In this document: piece by piece, positions 44,864 to 54,423 of the stretch
Layout of the letters: every line of letters begins with the position of its first letter
Numbering within the stretch: position 1 is the stretch's first letter
Assembly: GCA_018883545.1 (NCBI GenBank)
Contig: JAHLEH010000008.1
Coordinates: 44,930 to 108,929 of the forward strand
Reading direction: 5' to 3'
Length of the DNA: 64,000 bases
Origin: Marixanthotalea marina
Lineage (GTDB): Bacteria > Bacteroidota > Bacteroidia > Flavobacteriales > Flavobacteriaceae
Notes under the pieces: generated by a model
What the model was told of the DNA's origin: nothing
Seen by the model: only the letters and a program-made list of their open reading frames with translations
Database searches by the model: none
Position numbers and translations under genes: made by a program

Positions 44864-46081
44864 TTACTTTTTAGTCGCCATTAGCACTTTATCAAGCAAG
44901 TGTTTAAAATGGGCATCGCTAAAATAATCGCCAAACGGATAAACAGAAGCGTTAGTGTTTAACCTATCTAGTATTAGTTGTTCCAACTTATACTTAATGT
45001 CTTGGTCGTCATGGGCATTGGCTATATATTGGTCATTTTTTATAATACCGCGCATTTCGCTCCTTTCAGGAGATATGGCCAAAACAGGCTTGTTAAAGGA
45101 TGCCAAAAAAGGCGCTTTACCCACCAAAATATTACAATACAGCGGGCCATTCTCTAGTATAATGTTAATATCGGCCAAATGTATTTGCTCGTAAGCTGCA
45201 TTCGAAAAATTAGCAGGACCTAAAACCTTAATGTTATCTATACCTGCATACCTTCTTGCTAAATAATCAATGTCAGCTTGTTTCTTCAATCGCAAAATAA
45301 ACTCGGTTGTATCTTTATATTGTGTGTTGCCTAAAACCAATACTTTATAGGCCTCTAAAAGTTTTACAACATCCCTTCCAAATTGAATGGCGCCATGGTA
45401 ACAAATGGTAATTTTTTTAGCTTTGGTAAACACGTTTTTTTTATCGGATAAATCAAATACAGTCTCATCATACTGGTGTGGCAAATGGTAGAATTTTTTT
45501 CTAGAGCCATACAAATATTGCATGTCTTGCGACATTAATCTTGCCGAGCTCATACAGGCTTTGGCTTGCAAAACCACGGCTTCCATCTTTTTTAATTTAA
45601 AGAGTTCTAAATAAGATAACTTAGCATCTGTACCAGCATACCAAAAAAGAGGATAAGGGTCATGAAAATTAACGATGGCTTTTTTAAGTATGGGCAAATC
45701 TCTAGCTCCCAAAATACTTTCATGATCCAGGCCAGCACTTCTTATAAAAATATGGTCATATCCATTATGGTCAATTTTAGATATATACGACTTAAAGACA
45801 TTTTCAACATAGCGCTCCTTTAAAGACACATGGAATAATCTCCAATATATTTTATTCAGCCACCGTGTAAAAAAAGGCACCTTTAAATTTAAAACGTATG
45901 TTTGTATGGAATCTACAGGCAATAAATGCAGTTGGTCTTCACTTTGGTTTCTTTTTAAATACACAACATCTATGATGGCATTGGGGTAAGATACTCGTAA
46001 CTTAGCCAAAAATGATCGGGATATAATCCCTTGGCTAGTACCAGACACCCTTAAATCCTGCTCTATTATTAAAAATTTCAT
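44864..46081 (-). CDS. Glycosyltransferase (GT-B, GT4-like)
   Basis: The 405-residue protein begins KFLIIEQDLRVSGTSQGIIS. The second Rossmann domain opens at KITICYHGAIQFGRDVVKLL, and the donor region contains LGPANFSNAAYEQIHLADIN and GKAPFLASFNKPVLAISPER. The usual E-x7-E GT4 motif is not clear, so the family is less certain than for its neighbours. It is the only GT-B protein inside the long GT2 run between 42.9 and 54.4 kb. Confidence 0.72.
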   Translation of the reverse strand: MKFLIIEQDLRVSGTSQGIISRSFLAKLRVSYPNAIIDVVYLKRNQSEDQLHLLPVDSIQTYVLNLKVPFFTRWLNKIYWRLFHVSLKERYVENVFKSYISKIDHNGYDHIFIRSAGLDHESILGARDLPILKKAIVNFHDPYPLFWYAGTDAKLSYLELFKLKKMEAVVLQAKACMSSARLMSQDMQYLYGSRKKFYHLPHQYDETVFDLSDKKNVFTKAKKITICYHGAIQFGRDVVKLLEAYKVLVLGNTQYKDTTEFILRLKKQADIDYLARRYAGIDNIKVLGPANFSNAAYEQIHLADINIILENGPLYCNILVGKAPFLASFNKPVLAISPERSEMRGIIKNDQYIANAHDDQDIKYKLEQLILDRLNTNASVYPFGDYFSDAHFKHLLDKVLMATKK

Positions 46082-46095
46082 CTTTTACTACAAAT

Positions 46096-47025
46096 CTATT
46101 TTGTTAAGTTTTTATACTTTTTATATAAAAACAACCTTAGTGGTAAACAAAAATTAAAGAACCTCCACTTCCATTCATCCAAAAAAGAAAATTCCAAAAC
46201 GTCCATTATTCTATTAAATAAACCGTACGATTTATAACGTAATGCTACCTGTATAAAATAGTGTGTTATTTCATCAGACAATAAATCCTTTTCTTTTAAA
46301 TTCTTTAAAACCAATATTATAGCATCAACAAACGACGCTTCTCTTATTTTATTTTTACTATGAAATTCCCCCGTATTGGAATGCATGTGTTTTCTCCCGA
46401 AAAAAAGTGTTTTATTAATGGACATTCCTCTATGACCATTGGAGATAATTCTAGGGTACAGCTCCCATTCTTCAGCATACATCAAATGCTCAACAAACCT
46501 ATGCTTTTCAAAACATTTCCTTTTCCACATGACTGCACAAGAATTAAAATGAATGTCATTTTTCAAAATTTTATTAATATCACTAGCATCAATAAAAAAA
46601 GAGGTGTAATCGGTAGAATAATTAAAAGTATAATTAAAATCTCCTCTAAAAACATTTCGAATGTACCTACAAAACGACATATTAGGGTTTGCGACTAACT
46701 CCTTAACACAAAGCTCTAAATTTTGTGGATGGGCTATATCGTCGTCATCAAAAAAAATGATGTAATCACCAGCAGCCAAATCCAAACCATAATTCCTGGT
46801 CCCTGGTAATCCCTTTTGATATTCTGGTGTTCTTACATAATATTTAAACCGATGGTCCTTTGCTAAAACAGGTAACAAAACATCTTTTGTATTATCGGTA
46901 CCTCCATCGTCTATTATTAAACACTCAAAATCCCTAAAAGTTTGGTTTTGTATGGATTGAATGGATTCTAATATATAGGAAGCCCTATTATAGGTTGCCA
47001 TGATAATGGATACCTTCGGATTCAT
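46096..47025 (-). CDS. Glycosyltransferase family 2 (GT-A)
   Basis: The 309-residue GT2 starts VSIIMATYNRASYILESIQS; the DxD region is YIIFFDDDDIAHPQNLELCV, and HLMYAEEWELYPRIISNGHR carries the later acidic pair. The C-terminus ends in a basic aromatic stretch (FFNFCLPLRLFLYKKYKNL). It abuts the upstream GT2 gene with no gap. Its product would work in the cytoplasm on the growing lipid-linked chain. Confidence 0.92.
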   Translation of the reverse strand: MNPKVSIIMATYNRASYILESIQSIQNQTFRDFECLIIDDGGTDNTKDVLLPVLAKDHRFKYYVRTPEYQKGLPGTRNYGLDLAAGDYIIFFDDDDIAHPQNLELCVKELVANPNMSFCRYIRNVFRGDFNYTFNYSTDYTSFFIDASDINKILKNDIHFNSCAVMWKRKCFEKHRFVEHLMYAEEWELYPRIISNGHRGMSINKTLFFGRKHMHSNTGEFHSKNKIREASFVDAIILVLKNLKEKDLLSDEITHYFIQVALRYKSYGLFNRIMDVLEFSFLDEWKWRFFNFCLPLRLFLYKKYKNLTK

Positions 47026-47874
47026 TTATTTAAATACTGATTTTATTAAACGGAATGGCCTCAAAGTGGCTTTTCCTATTCTAAATTCTAACTTCTGAGT
47101 GTTTTTTATTTTTGATTTTTCTTCTCTTTCCCAATAATACAATATATGATTGATAAAAGTTTCAAAATTCTCTTTATATAAATTTTGATGCTTTAAATAA
47201 ATATATTTTAGTAACTCATATTTTTTTTCATTTGCTTTATTGGTAGTAGTATTATTTCGTTTTCTGTAAGTATACAAAGGCTCTTTTATTGAAACGGCAT
47301 AGCCCCCATTAGTTAACAACCGAATATAAAATTCCCAATCTTCATAACCAAAAGTCATATTTTCATCATATCTACCACAAAACTCCCAATCTTTTTTCCT
47401 AAACATGGCCGAACCAAGAGCGTGGTTTTTGCACAAAAAACTTGGCAACTTTCCACCGGCAGTTTTAAATACTTCCTTATTCCCGTTTTCATATAATAAA
47501 TACGTGTAACAACTTACAAGCTTTACCTCGGTATTATCCATAAAAGCATCAAGAGCTTTTTCACAAAACGTAGGCTCAAAGAAATCATCGCTATCTAGGG
47601 TAACAATAAAATCGCCGTTAGCCTCATTAATACCTGCATTGCGAGCCGTACTTTGCCCTTGATTATCCTGGGTTATAAGTTTTGTGATTTTTGGCTCCAA
47701 TGTTTTTAATACTTTTTTGGTTTCCTCGTCAGACCCATCGTCAACCACAATAACCTCTATAGGCTTATAGGTCTGGTTTAAAGCCGAATTAACCGACTGC
47801 TCGATATACTGCGCATCATTGTAACAAGGAATCACAAATGAAACCAACACATTGGCCTTATTATTTTCTTGCAT
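47026..47874 (-). CDS. Glycosyltransferase family 2 (GT-A)
   Basis: The 282-residue GT2 begins with LVSFVIPCYNDAQYIEQSVN; IEVIVVDDGSDEETKKVL and FIVTLDSDDFFEPTFCEKAL mark the donor site, and FGYEDWEFYIRLLTNGGYAV the catalytic base. Its start is 14 bp inside the end of the upstream GT2 gene. It is shorter than its neighbours because the C-terminal helical part is reduced. Confidence 0.92.
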   Translation of the reverse strand: MQENNKANVLVSFVIPCYNDAQYIEQSVNSALNQTYKPIEVIVVDDGSDEETKKVLKTLEPKITKLITQDNQGQSTARNAGINEANGDFIVTLDSDDFFEPTFCEKALDAFMDNTEVKLVSCYTYLLYENGNKEVFKTAGGKLPSFLCKNHALGSAMFRKKDWEFCGRYDENMTFGYEDWEFYIRLLTNGGYAVSIKEPLYTYRKRNNTTTNKANEKKYELLKYIYLKHQNLYKENFETFINHILYYWEREEKSKIKNTQKLEFRIGKATLRPFRLIKSVFK

Positions 47875-48817
47875 ACTTCATAATATTATAACCCTTTTTA
47901 AAACAGCTAGCTGTAAGTAAAGCCACCAAAAAAGCCAACCCTTTAAAAATGGAGTAATAGTTGCAAATTAGTTTAAACCCTTTAAATTTAAAAGGAACCT
48001 TCTTGTTGTTTAAAGCCAGTTTATGGGCGTATTGCATATAACCCGACATAAACCACCTAATTAATTCAACATTATTAAATGCCACCAAATCATAGGCGGT
48101 TTGATATTTAATAGAAGTGTTAATAAATAAAAATGTTAAATCATCAGTTCTGTTTATTGTAGAAACTGCTCCAGAATGCACCCGCCTGTGTGTTAAAACG
48201 GCATCTATAAAAACACCACGAATGTTTTGCTGTAAAAGTTTTACAGAAAAATTATACTCATCACCATCTACAATGTATTCGTTAAATTTAACAATTTCAA
48301 CAACTTTTCGTTTACCAAGAAAATCATCGGTAATCCAACCCGTTTGCCCCAGAGCCAAATTCCAATCACTAATAGGCACATCATTCTTTTTAAACCAATA
48401 GGGTTTCCCTAGCAACTCACCTGTTTCATGGCTAAAATTTTGGGTATCGGTCACTACAAAATCCAAAGCATTGCCAACCAAGGTACGGTAGGCCACATCC
48501 AGATGTTCTGGCAACATAATGTCGTCGCTATCAAACCATTTTATATAACTGCCCGAGCTTTGTAAAAAGCCGTAATTTCTACAGGCATTGGCGCCTTTTT
48601 TTAAGTTGTCGGGGCGTTTGTAAGCCTTAAACCGCGCATCTTTTTTTTGGTACTGCTCCATCACACAAAAACTGCTATCCATACTGCCATCATCAACCAA
48701 AATACATTCCCAATCGGCAAATGTTTGCCGTAAAATACTATCTAGAGTAAAAGGCAAGAGCACCGCTCTGTTAAAAACAGGAATAATAATGGAAATTTTT
48801 GGTTGCTTATTGGCCAT
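47861..48817 (-). CDS. Glycosyltransferase family 2 (GT-A)
   Basis: The 318-residue GT2 carries ISIIIPVFNRAVLLPFTLDS, WECILVDDGSMDSSFCVMEQ and YIKWFDSDDIMLPEHLDVAY. The usual ED motif is replaced by IVDGDEYNFSVKLLQQNIRG, an ED-like DGDE. A C-terminal hydrophobic helix (SIFKGLAFLVALLTASCFKK) could anchor it. It overlaps both neighbours (11 and 14 bp). Confidence 0.9.
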   Translation of the reverse strand: MANKQPKISIIIPVFNRAVLLPFTLDSILRQTFADWECILVDDGSMDSSFCVMEQYQKKDARFKAYKRPDNLKKGANACRNYGFLQSSGSYIKWFDSDDIMLPEHLDVAYRTLVGNALDFVVTDTQNFSHETGELLGKPYWFKKNDVPISDWNLALGQTGWITDDFLGKRKVVEIVKFNEYIVDGDEYNFSVKLLQQNIRGVFIDAVLTHRRVHSGAVSTINRTDDLTFLFINTSIKYQTAYDLVAFNNVELIRWFMSGYMQYAHKLALNNKKVPFKFKGFKLICNYYSIFKGLAFLVALLTASCFKKGYNIMKYARK

Positions 48818-49718
48818 GCTGCTTTAAATGGATATACATCCGTCTTGTAAATTTAACACATTGCACCACATTTAATTGTTTAAAAAAAGTCCAAAACACT
48901 AAAACCCAAAAGGAAAAAGTGGCTTTCCCATATTTATACACCAATTGTTCGTAATGCAACGTAAGGTGTCTTTGCTGCTGTTTTGTAAACTTTAATATAT
49001 GTTTTGAAATTATAAATTTAAAAAAACGCAATCTTTCTAAGGTTTTTTCCTGTAGTTTATAATGATCTCTGGAAATGTTCTGTGCACTCAACCTAAAAAA
49101 AACAGTGGCATCATTAATGGAATAGATAAGCCCGAATTTGGAAAATTCCAACCAAGCCCTATCGTCGGTAAACCAACCCAAATTGTAATTATAAAATCCA
49201 ATAGTTTGGTAAGCGTTTTTACTAAAAATGTATTCAGACAACGAACTGCGGGTTTTATTGGTAAATCGTCGGTAAAAAAAATCGGTGGCTTTCTCTAATA
49301 CGGGGTGGTAAAATGTATCAGAAACAACTGCACCGATATCGTTAATAACCTGTGTAGCAAACCTAACTACCTGAACCTGCGCATCATTAATTTCAGGCAA
49401 AGACCTATAAAAGGCGGCTACACAATCGGGTCCCAATACATCATCATCACCTAAAACCATGAACCAGTTTTCGTTACCAACCAAACCCATGCACCGCTCC
49501 CATTGCTTTACCAATTGACTGCCCCCTAAATTTTTCTCGAATCGATGGTACACAAAATCAAACTGTCCCTTATATGTTTCCAATAAAGCTTTGGGGCTAT
49601 CTAGGCTAGCATCATCCCCAATATACACCTTAAAACGCTTATCGGTTTGGTTGGCCAACGATTGCAGGGTTTCCTCAAAAAAACCAATTTTAAAATAAGG
49701 GATTACTATACCTAACAT
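48807..49718 (-). CDS. Glycosyltransferase family 2 (GT-A)
   Basis: The 303-residue GT2 begins LGIVIPYFKIGFFEETLQSL; the donor region is FKVYIGDDASLDSPKALLET and the metal motif WFMVLGDDDVLGPDCVAAFY. GWFTDDRAWLEFSKFGLIYS is the later acidic site. It resembles family members often annotated as glycosyltransferase A (GT-A) superfamily proteins in capsule loci. Its start overlaps the upstream gene by 7 bp. Confidence 0.9.
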   Translation of the reverse strand: MLGIVIPYFKIGFFEETLQSLANQTDKRFKVYIGDDASLDSPKALLETYKGQFDFVYHRFEKNLGGSQLVKQWERCMGLVGNENWFMVLGDDDVLGPDCVAAFYRSLPEINDAQVQVVRFATQVINDIGAVVSDTFYHPVLEKATDFFYRRFTNKTRSSLSEYIFSKNAYQTIGFYNYNLGWFTDDRAWLEFSKFGLIYSINDATVFFRLSAQNISRDHYKLQEKTLERLRFFKFIISKHILKFTKQQQRHLTLHYEQLVYKYGKATFSFWVLVFWTFFKQLNVVQCVKFTRRMYIHLKQHGQ

Positions 49719-50533
49719 AAAATAGCGGCCTTAAAGATTCGTTGTAATTTCTTAACGCCCCGCCTCCAATAGCTTTTATAGGTTTTAAGTTGAAAAATAT
49801 AAACACCATTTAAGGTAGTATGGTATTTAGGGATTAAATACCAGTACCATGTTTTATTGTAGATCAATTTAGTGGTAACGGTGTCTTGAACAATATCATT
49901 CCTGTTCCCAAAATCGCCGTAATTGTTTATTTGTATGTAAACACGCTCTAGCCATTTTTTATGTGGGACAACTTCACTAAGGCGTTTCACAACCCTAAAA
50001 TCGGAAGCCTTCCATTGGTCCCATTGGGCCATATCCTTATATTTGGAATGGAACATAAAACAGGGGCTTCCTATTTGCATAAATTCAACCAATTCATGTT
50101 CAAAATGCTTTTTGGTTGGCAACACCTTACCATCAGGATAGCGCATTTGCCAGATAAACAAGGTATCTTCGTTGGCCTTTTCAATTTCAGAAACTACCTC
50201 TGTCATTACCTTATTGTGCAATAAATGGTCGTCGTCATCCAAAAACAGAATCCACCCCCCCTTAACCTGTTTTAGCAATGTATTGCAATACAAATTATAG
50301 GGCGCATGCAAATGGCCTTCTGGATTAATAAGCACTTCATCTTCGTATCTATCAACTTTTACTTTTTTTAAATGGTTGCTATCTACCCCTTCCAAATCCC
50401 TTTCACTCTCATAGCTTACATAGTGCTCAATATTTTTATATTTCTGATTAACCACAGATTGCAAGCAGTTATAAAAACCTTTGGGTCTGCCAGACGTTCG
50501 CGTTAATATATTTATAAGCACTCCATTTTTCAT
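49712..50533 (-). CDS. Glycosyltransferase family 2-like (GT-A)
   Basis: The 273-residue protein has INILTRTSGRPKGFYNCLQS at the start and the acidic motif GGWILFLDDDDHLLHNKVMT. The expected ED base motif is not obvious; the corresponding region reads SPCFMFHSKYKDMAQWDQWK. It is therefore a divergent GT2 member. It overlaps its neighbours by 4 and 7 bp. Confidence 0.82.
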   Translation of the reverse strand: MKNGVLINILTRTSGRPKGFYNCLQSVVNQKYKNIEHYVSYESERDLEGVDSNHLKKVKVDRYEDEVLINPEGHLHAPYNLYCNTLLKQVKGGWILFLDDDDHLLHNKVMTEVVSEIEKANEDTLFIWQMRYPDGKVLPTKKHFEHELVEFMQIGSPCFMFHSKYKDMAQWDQWKASDFRVVKRLSEVVPHKKWLERVYIQINNYGDFGNRNDIVQDTVTTKLIYNKTWYWYLIPKYHTTLNGVYIFQLKTYKSYWRRGVKKLQRIFKAAILC

Positions 50534-51447
50534 GATAAATAATGCAGCCCTTTTTCTTTATTAGTGACTCTACTTTTTAATACGGCTGTTTCAATTTTTT
50601 TAACCAATTGCAATTCTAAAAAACAATAACGTGCCTTTTTGAATTTCAACTTTAAAACCAATTTTAAAACCAATTTCAATAGGTCTTTTTTACTTTTTTC
50701 AATTTCATCATTGGGTTCAGAATTCAAATTGGCCCATTGGGTCTTTAACTGCCGTTCTTTGTTCACCAACCTATCTTGCAGGCTTAATGCGGTTTTTGGC
50801 AGTCTCCGTGCCCTATCATGTTTAACAAATGTATGGGGTACAACTCCAACTTTAAAGCCATGAAACAACACACGTTGGCAATAATTATCGTCTTCGCCAT
50901 AGTGAAAAAACATAGGGTCGAAGCCCCCAACGATTTCCAAAGTGTTTTTAGGCAATAGCCAAGCGGCCGCATTTACAAAAGGCACTTCGTAAACAGATTT
51001 TATCTTTTTGGTATTCAAGGCATCGTTAAGCAGATCATTATTCTGTTTAAAATAGTATGAAAAATTAAAATCCAAATGGCTGCCATTACCATTTAAGTGA
51101 ATTGGACTTAAAACACCGTATTCGACGTATTTTTTATGGATTTTAATCAAGGTTTCAATAGTATCTGGCCCTAAATAAGCATCCTGGTTTAACAGAAATA
51201 CATAATCTGCACCCATGCTCAATGCTTGTTTAATTCCAATATTATTGGCCGCCCCAAAACCTAAATTTTTGGCCTGGGGCAAAACTTCTACATTGGGGTA
51301 ATACTTTTTTATAAATGATACGGTGTCATCGGTAGATTGATTGTCTACAACTATAACAGGATAACCCTGGCAACTGGAAAGGCATGTATCCAGCCAGGCA
51401 AGGCCATTATAGGTAACAATAATAATGTATAGTTTATGATGCTCCAC
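50530..51447 (-). CDS. Rhamnosyltransferase-like glycosyltransferase (GT2, WbbL type)
   Basis: The 305-residue protein opens LYIIIVTYNGLAWLDTCLSS. VIVVDNQSTDDTVSFIKKYY, NLGFGAANNIGIKQAL and YVFLLNQDAYLGPDTIETLI are the pattern of the WbbL/RfbF rhamnosyltransferase branch, with QD in place of DxD. FFHYGEDDNYCQRVLFHGFK is the base region. A short internal repeat of the LKLVLK type occurs near residue 270. It overlaps both neighbours. Confidence 0.9.
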   Translation of the reverse strand: MEHHKLYIIIVTYNGLAWLDTCLSSCQGYPVIVVDNQSTDDTVSFIKKYYPNVEVLPQAKNLGFGAANNIGIKQALSMGADYVFLLNQDAYLGPDTIETLIKIHKKYVEYGVLSPIHLNGNGSHLDFNFSYYFKQNNDLLNDALNTKKIKSVYEVPFVNAAAWLLPKNTLEIVGGFDPMFFHYGEDDNYCQRVLFHGFKVGVVPHTFVKHDRARRLPKTALSLQDRLVNKERQLKTQWANLNSEPNDEIEKSKKDLLKLVLKLVLKLKFKKARYCFLELQLVKKIETAVLKSRVTNKEKGLHYLS

Positions 51448-52375
51448 CTATTTTTTTAAATTTACTAACTATTTTTTTTAAACCTAAGCCACAAAGCTTT
51501 TTTAAACTCAACCGTTTCAATAAAATGTCGTCGGTTGGGAGTTGATTAACGTTTACCTTAAAGTGTTGATTTATTAAATTCAATTGTTTTTTTAGAAGAA
51601 TTTTCTTTTGCTCGTCATAACTTAAATAGGATAAAATACAAGATTGGTACAATAGCATATTCTTTTGAAATGACAAATCATCCAAGGTTGAATAAAAACC
51701 AACACCAACCCTATATACTGCCATAACATCATCTAACCGTTTGATATACCCCTTATTTGCTAAAATAACATATAAAAAATAGTCTCCAATAGGGGAATAC
51801 CAATATTCAAAAGGAAAATCAAACACTTGATTTCTAAACATTACAGAAGGTGTGTGAATAAAATTGCCTTGTTGCAACAAGTCGTTTAAAGTTACCGGAA
51901 AGACTTTTATTTTGTTATATCTACTAATAGTAACATCATTAGCCTCACTTAAAACTCCCTCTGTAAGTAACTGTACTTTATGGAAACAAATAGCATAATC
52001 GGGGTTTGCCTCCAAAAAATCTACCTGTTTTTGCAATTTTAAGGGGTCGGTCCAGTAATCGTCGCCTTCACACATAGCAATGTATTTACCGCGGCAAGCT
52101 TTTAAATTTTCAATTAAATTATAGCGCCCAGTTGGGTTACCATTAATATAAATCACATCTTTTCTTGAACGCAAAAACAGTCTTATCTTATCAGGATACT
52201 TATTAGCATAGTCTATGCAAATGGCTCGTGTACCATCGCTACTCTCGTCTTCTCCTAAAATAATCTCAAATGGAAAAGTAGTTTGCTGCATTAAAATGCC
52301 ATCTAAACATTGTTTGATGTAATTTACATGCTGATAAGTTTGGACACAAACAGAAACTAAGGGGTTTAAATTCAT
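51434..52375 (-). CDS. Glycosyltransferase family 2, paralog A of a duplicated pair
   Basis: The 313-residue GT2 starts LVSVCVQTYQHVNYIKQCLD. FPFEIILGEDESSDGTRAIC is the donor strand and YIAMCEGDDYWTDPLKLQKQ the DxD region. The first ~130 residues are about 80 percent identical by eye to the gene at 53482-54411, while the last ~170 residues share little. The conserved half binds donor and metal, so the pair may use the same sugar on different acceptors. A 72-bp gap separates it from the next gene upstream. Confidence 0.92.
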   Translation of the reverse strand: MNLNPLVSVCVQTYQHVNYIKQCLDGILMQQTTFPFEIILGEDESSDGTRAICIDYANKYPDKIRLFLRSRKDVIYINGNPTGRYNLIENLKACRGKYIAMCEGDDYWTDPLKLQKQVDFLEANPDYAICFHKVQLLTEGVLSEANDVTISRYNKIKVFPVTLNDLLQQGNFIHTPSVMFRNQVFDFPFEYWYSPIGDYFLYVILANKGYIKRLDDVMAVYRVGVGFYSTLDDLSFQKNMLLYQSCILSYLSYDEQKKILLKKQLNLINQHFKVNVNQLPTDDILLKRLSLKKLCGLGLKKIVSKFKKIGGAS

Positions 52376-52447
52376 TCTTTAGAATTAAAATTTCAAATCT
52401 TATTTAAATTACTATTCAACTGAAGCTTACATTAACACCATCTTTAA

Positions 52448-53491
52448 TTATCGCTTTTTATAAAAAATAAGTGATTTTAAAACTAATTTCAGTTCATCTT
52501 TTACACTTAATTTGAAATTTAATTCGTTTTTTACTTTTAAATACTCTAAATAAATTCTTGGTGTAAATTGATTTCTTTTTATAAAGTAACTTTTAACAGC
52601 TGTTTTATCAAAGTTTAATATTGTGCTTTTAAAACCTAAAGGCTCAAAAAAACCCTCTCTATTAAAATCCAATAATTTAACTTGAGTTTGTTTTAGAATA
52701 TAAATGTCATTGAATTTTATTCCATTCCCATTATCTAAAATTTTTTTTAACACCAATTCTTCAGTTGGTAATAACTCCAATTCTAAAACATCAAAAAGAC
52801 TACGTTTTATTTCATTAGCATTCTTTATCTGTATTTCACTGAATTTTTTTGATAACTGGCTATTATGTATTCGATAATTTAGTAAAACCTCTTGCAAATT
52901 ATGCAACTTCCCTTTAGTAACCAACCTTGCATATAAATCATAATCTTCAGACGGTTCTTTTGATAAATCATAGATAACAGGCAATTCATTTAAAACCTCC
53001 TTCCTCATCATTACAGAAGAATGAGCAATACAATTACCATTTAGTAACGCCACTTTTATTTCATCATGCTTTTCTGGGCATTTAATAATTCTGTTCGACC
53101 CAATCATGCTAAACCAAGACCCACATAATACTACATCTGGTTTAGATTCTAAAAAAGCAACCTGTTTTATTAATCTTTCCGGGTGGGATATATCATCTGA
53201 ATCTAAAATTGCGACATATTTACCTTTTGCATGACTTATCCCTAAATTTCTAGCTTTGCTCTGCTTAGCATTCTCTTGATATAAGTATTTAATGCGATGG
53301 TCCTTACTTACGTTTTTTTTGATGATACTAGCAGTAGAATCTGTCGACCCATCATCTATAACAATAAGTTCCCAATTAGTATATGATTGATTGATTACAG
53401 AATCAATTGCTTCCTGTATATAAGCAGAAGCATTGTACGCTGACATAATAATGCTAACCAAATTTTTGTCTTTCAAAGAACCTATTCCCAT
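52448..53491 (-). CDS. Glycosyltransferase family 2 (GT-A)
   Basis: The 347-residue GT2 carries VSIIMSAYNASAYIQEAIDS, LIVIDDGSTDSTASIIKKNV, YVAILDSDDISHPERLIKQV and SEDYDLYARLVTKGKLHNLQ. These are a full set of functional motifs. The C-terminal region (from about 230) is helical and Lys-rich. The coding DNA is clearly more AT-rich than that of genes beyond 42 kb, marking the edge of the AT-rich island that runs to 57.8 kb. It overlaps the upstream paralog B by 10 bp. Confidence 0.92.
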   Translation of the reverse strand: MGIGSLKDKNLVSIIMSAYNASAYIQEAIDSVINQSYTNWELIVIDDGSTDSTASIIKKNVSKDHRIKYLYQENAKQSKARNLGISHAKGKYVAILDSDDISHPERLIKQVAFLESKPDVVLCGSWFSMIGSNRIIKCPEKHDEIKVALLNGNCIAHSSVMMRKEVLNELPVIYDLSKEPSEDYDLYARLVTKGKLHNLQEVLLNYRIHNSQLSKKFSEIQIKNANEIKRSLFDVLELELLPTEELVLKKILDNGNGIKFNDIYILKQTQVKLLDFNREGFFEPLGFKSTILNFDKTAVKSYFIKRNQFTPRIYLEYLKVKNELNFKLSVKDELKLVLKSLIFYKKR

Positions 53492-54411
53492 TTTCTAATT
53501 AATATCCTTTTAAATAAAGTTAAATTCTTTTTTAATTTCAAAAATCTCATACAATCAATTACTAAATAGAAATAATTTAATGACAAATGTTTGGGATATA
53601 ATTCAACAGAATTAACCAAAAAATGATTTCTTAGCGTAAGAATATTTGAAGTATTACAATTTGGTATTTTTTCTATAATTTCTTTTAGGTTCAAATAGCT
53701 AGCATATTTTTGCTTGTACCTTGTCAAGCTAGAGTAAATTCCTCCTGTATGAATGTTATATATAGCTGAATTAAAATCCAAAACAATGCCTTTTCCTTTA
53801 TTTAAGCAAATCACATATAAAGTATTATCTCTAAAGTATTTAAGACTTTTGATTAAATTGTCATCATAAGAATTACGCCTAAACAAAACAGTTAACGTTT
53901 GAGTACAATAAGGAACAAAAATGTTATTTAAATCAATTTTATACGGCATTTTGTCTTTTAATAGATCGAACCATTCTGGATCTTCAATACAGTTTCTTTT
54001 ATTTATTGAATATTTAGTCCAACAAATTGAATAATCCTCATTAACTTCTAAAAAATCAACCTGTTTTTGTAGTTTTAAAGGGTCTGCCCAATAATCATCA
54101 CCTTCACATACAGCAATGTATTTCCCTTGGCATGTTTTTAAGTTCTGTGTAAAGTTATACCGCCCTGTTGGATTACCATTGATATGAATGACATCTTTTC
54201 GGCTTCTTAAAAACAACCTTATTTTATCTGGATACTTTTTCGCGTAGTCAATACAAATGTCTCTTGTACCATCGTTACTTTCGTCTTCTCCCAAAATAAT
54301 TTCAAATGGGAACGTGGTTTGCTGCATTAAAATGCCTTCAAGACATTGCTCAATATAATCTTTGTGATTATAAGTAACGACAGAAATACTTACTAAAGGT
54401 TCTTTACTCAT
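53482..54411 (-). CDS. Glycosyltransferase family 2, paralog B of a duplicated pair
   Basis: The 309-residue GT2 has LVSISVVTYNHKDYIEQCLE, then FEIILGEDESNDGTRDICID and YIAVCEGDDYWADPLKLQKQ. Its first ~130 residues closely match the gene at 51434-52375, while the acceptor half differs. The base composition drops after the shared part (very AT-rich), as if the 5' half were copied onto a different 3' half or kept homogeneous by gene conversion. It lies 12 bp from the sulfotransferase gene upstream. Confidence 0.92.
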   Translation of the reverse strand: MSKEPLVSISVVTYNHKDYIEQCLEGILMQQTTFPFEIILGEDESNDGTRDICIDYAKKYPDKIRLFLRSRKDVIHINGNPTGRYNFTQNLKTCQGKYIAVCEGDDYWADPLKLQKQVDFLEVNEDYSICWTKYSINKRNCIEDPEWFDLLKDKMPYKIDLNNIFVPYCTQTLTVLFRRNSYDDNLIKSLKYFRDNTLYVICLNKGKGIVLDFNSAIYNIHTGGIYSSLTRYKQKYASYLNLKEIIEKIPNCNTSNILTLRNHFLVNSVELYPKHLSLNYFYLVIDCMRFLKLKKNLTLFKRILIRKWE

Positions 54412-54423
54412 TTTTATAATGCT

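Noticed and set aside
51434..54411. Frameshifted duplicate or pseudogene among the glycosyltransferase pair
   Set aside because: Both paralogs are full length with complete catalytic motifs, so neither looks broken.
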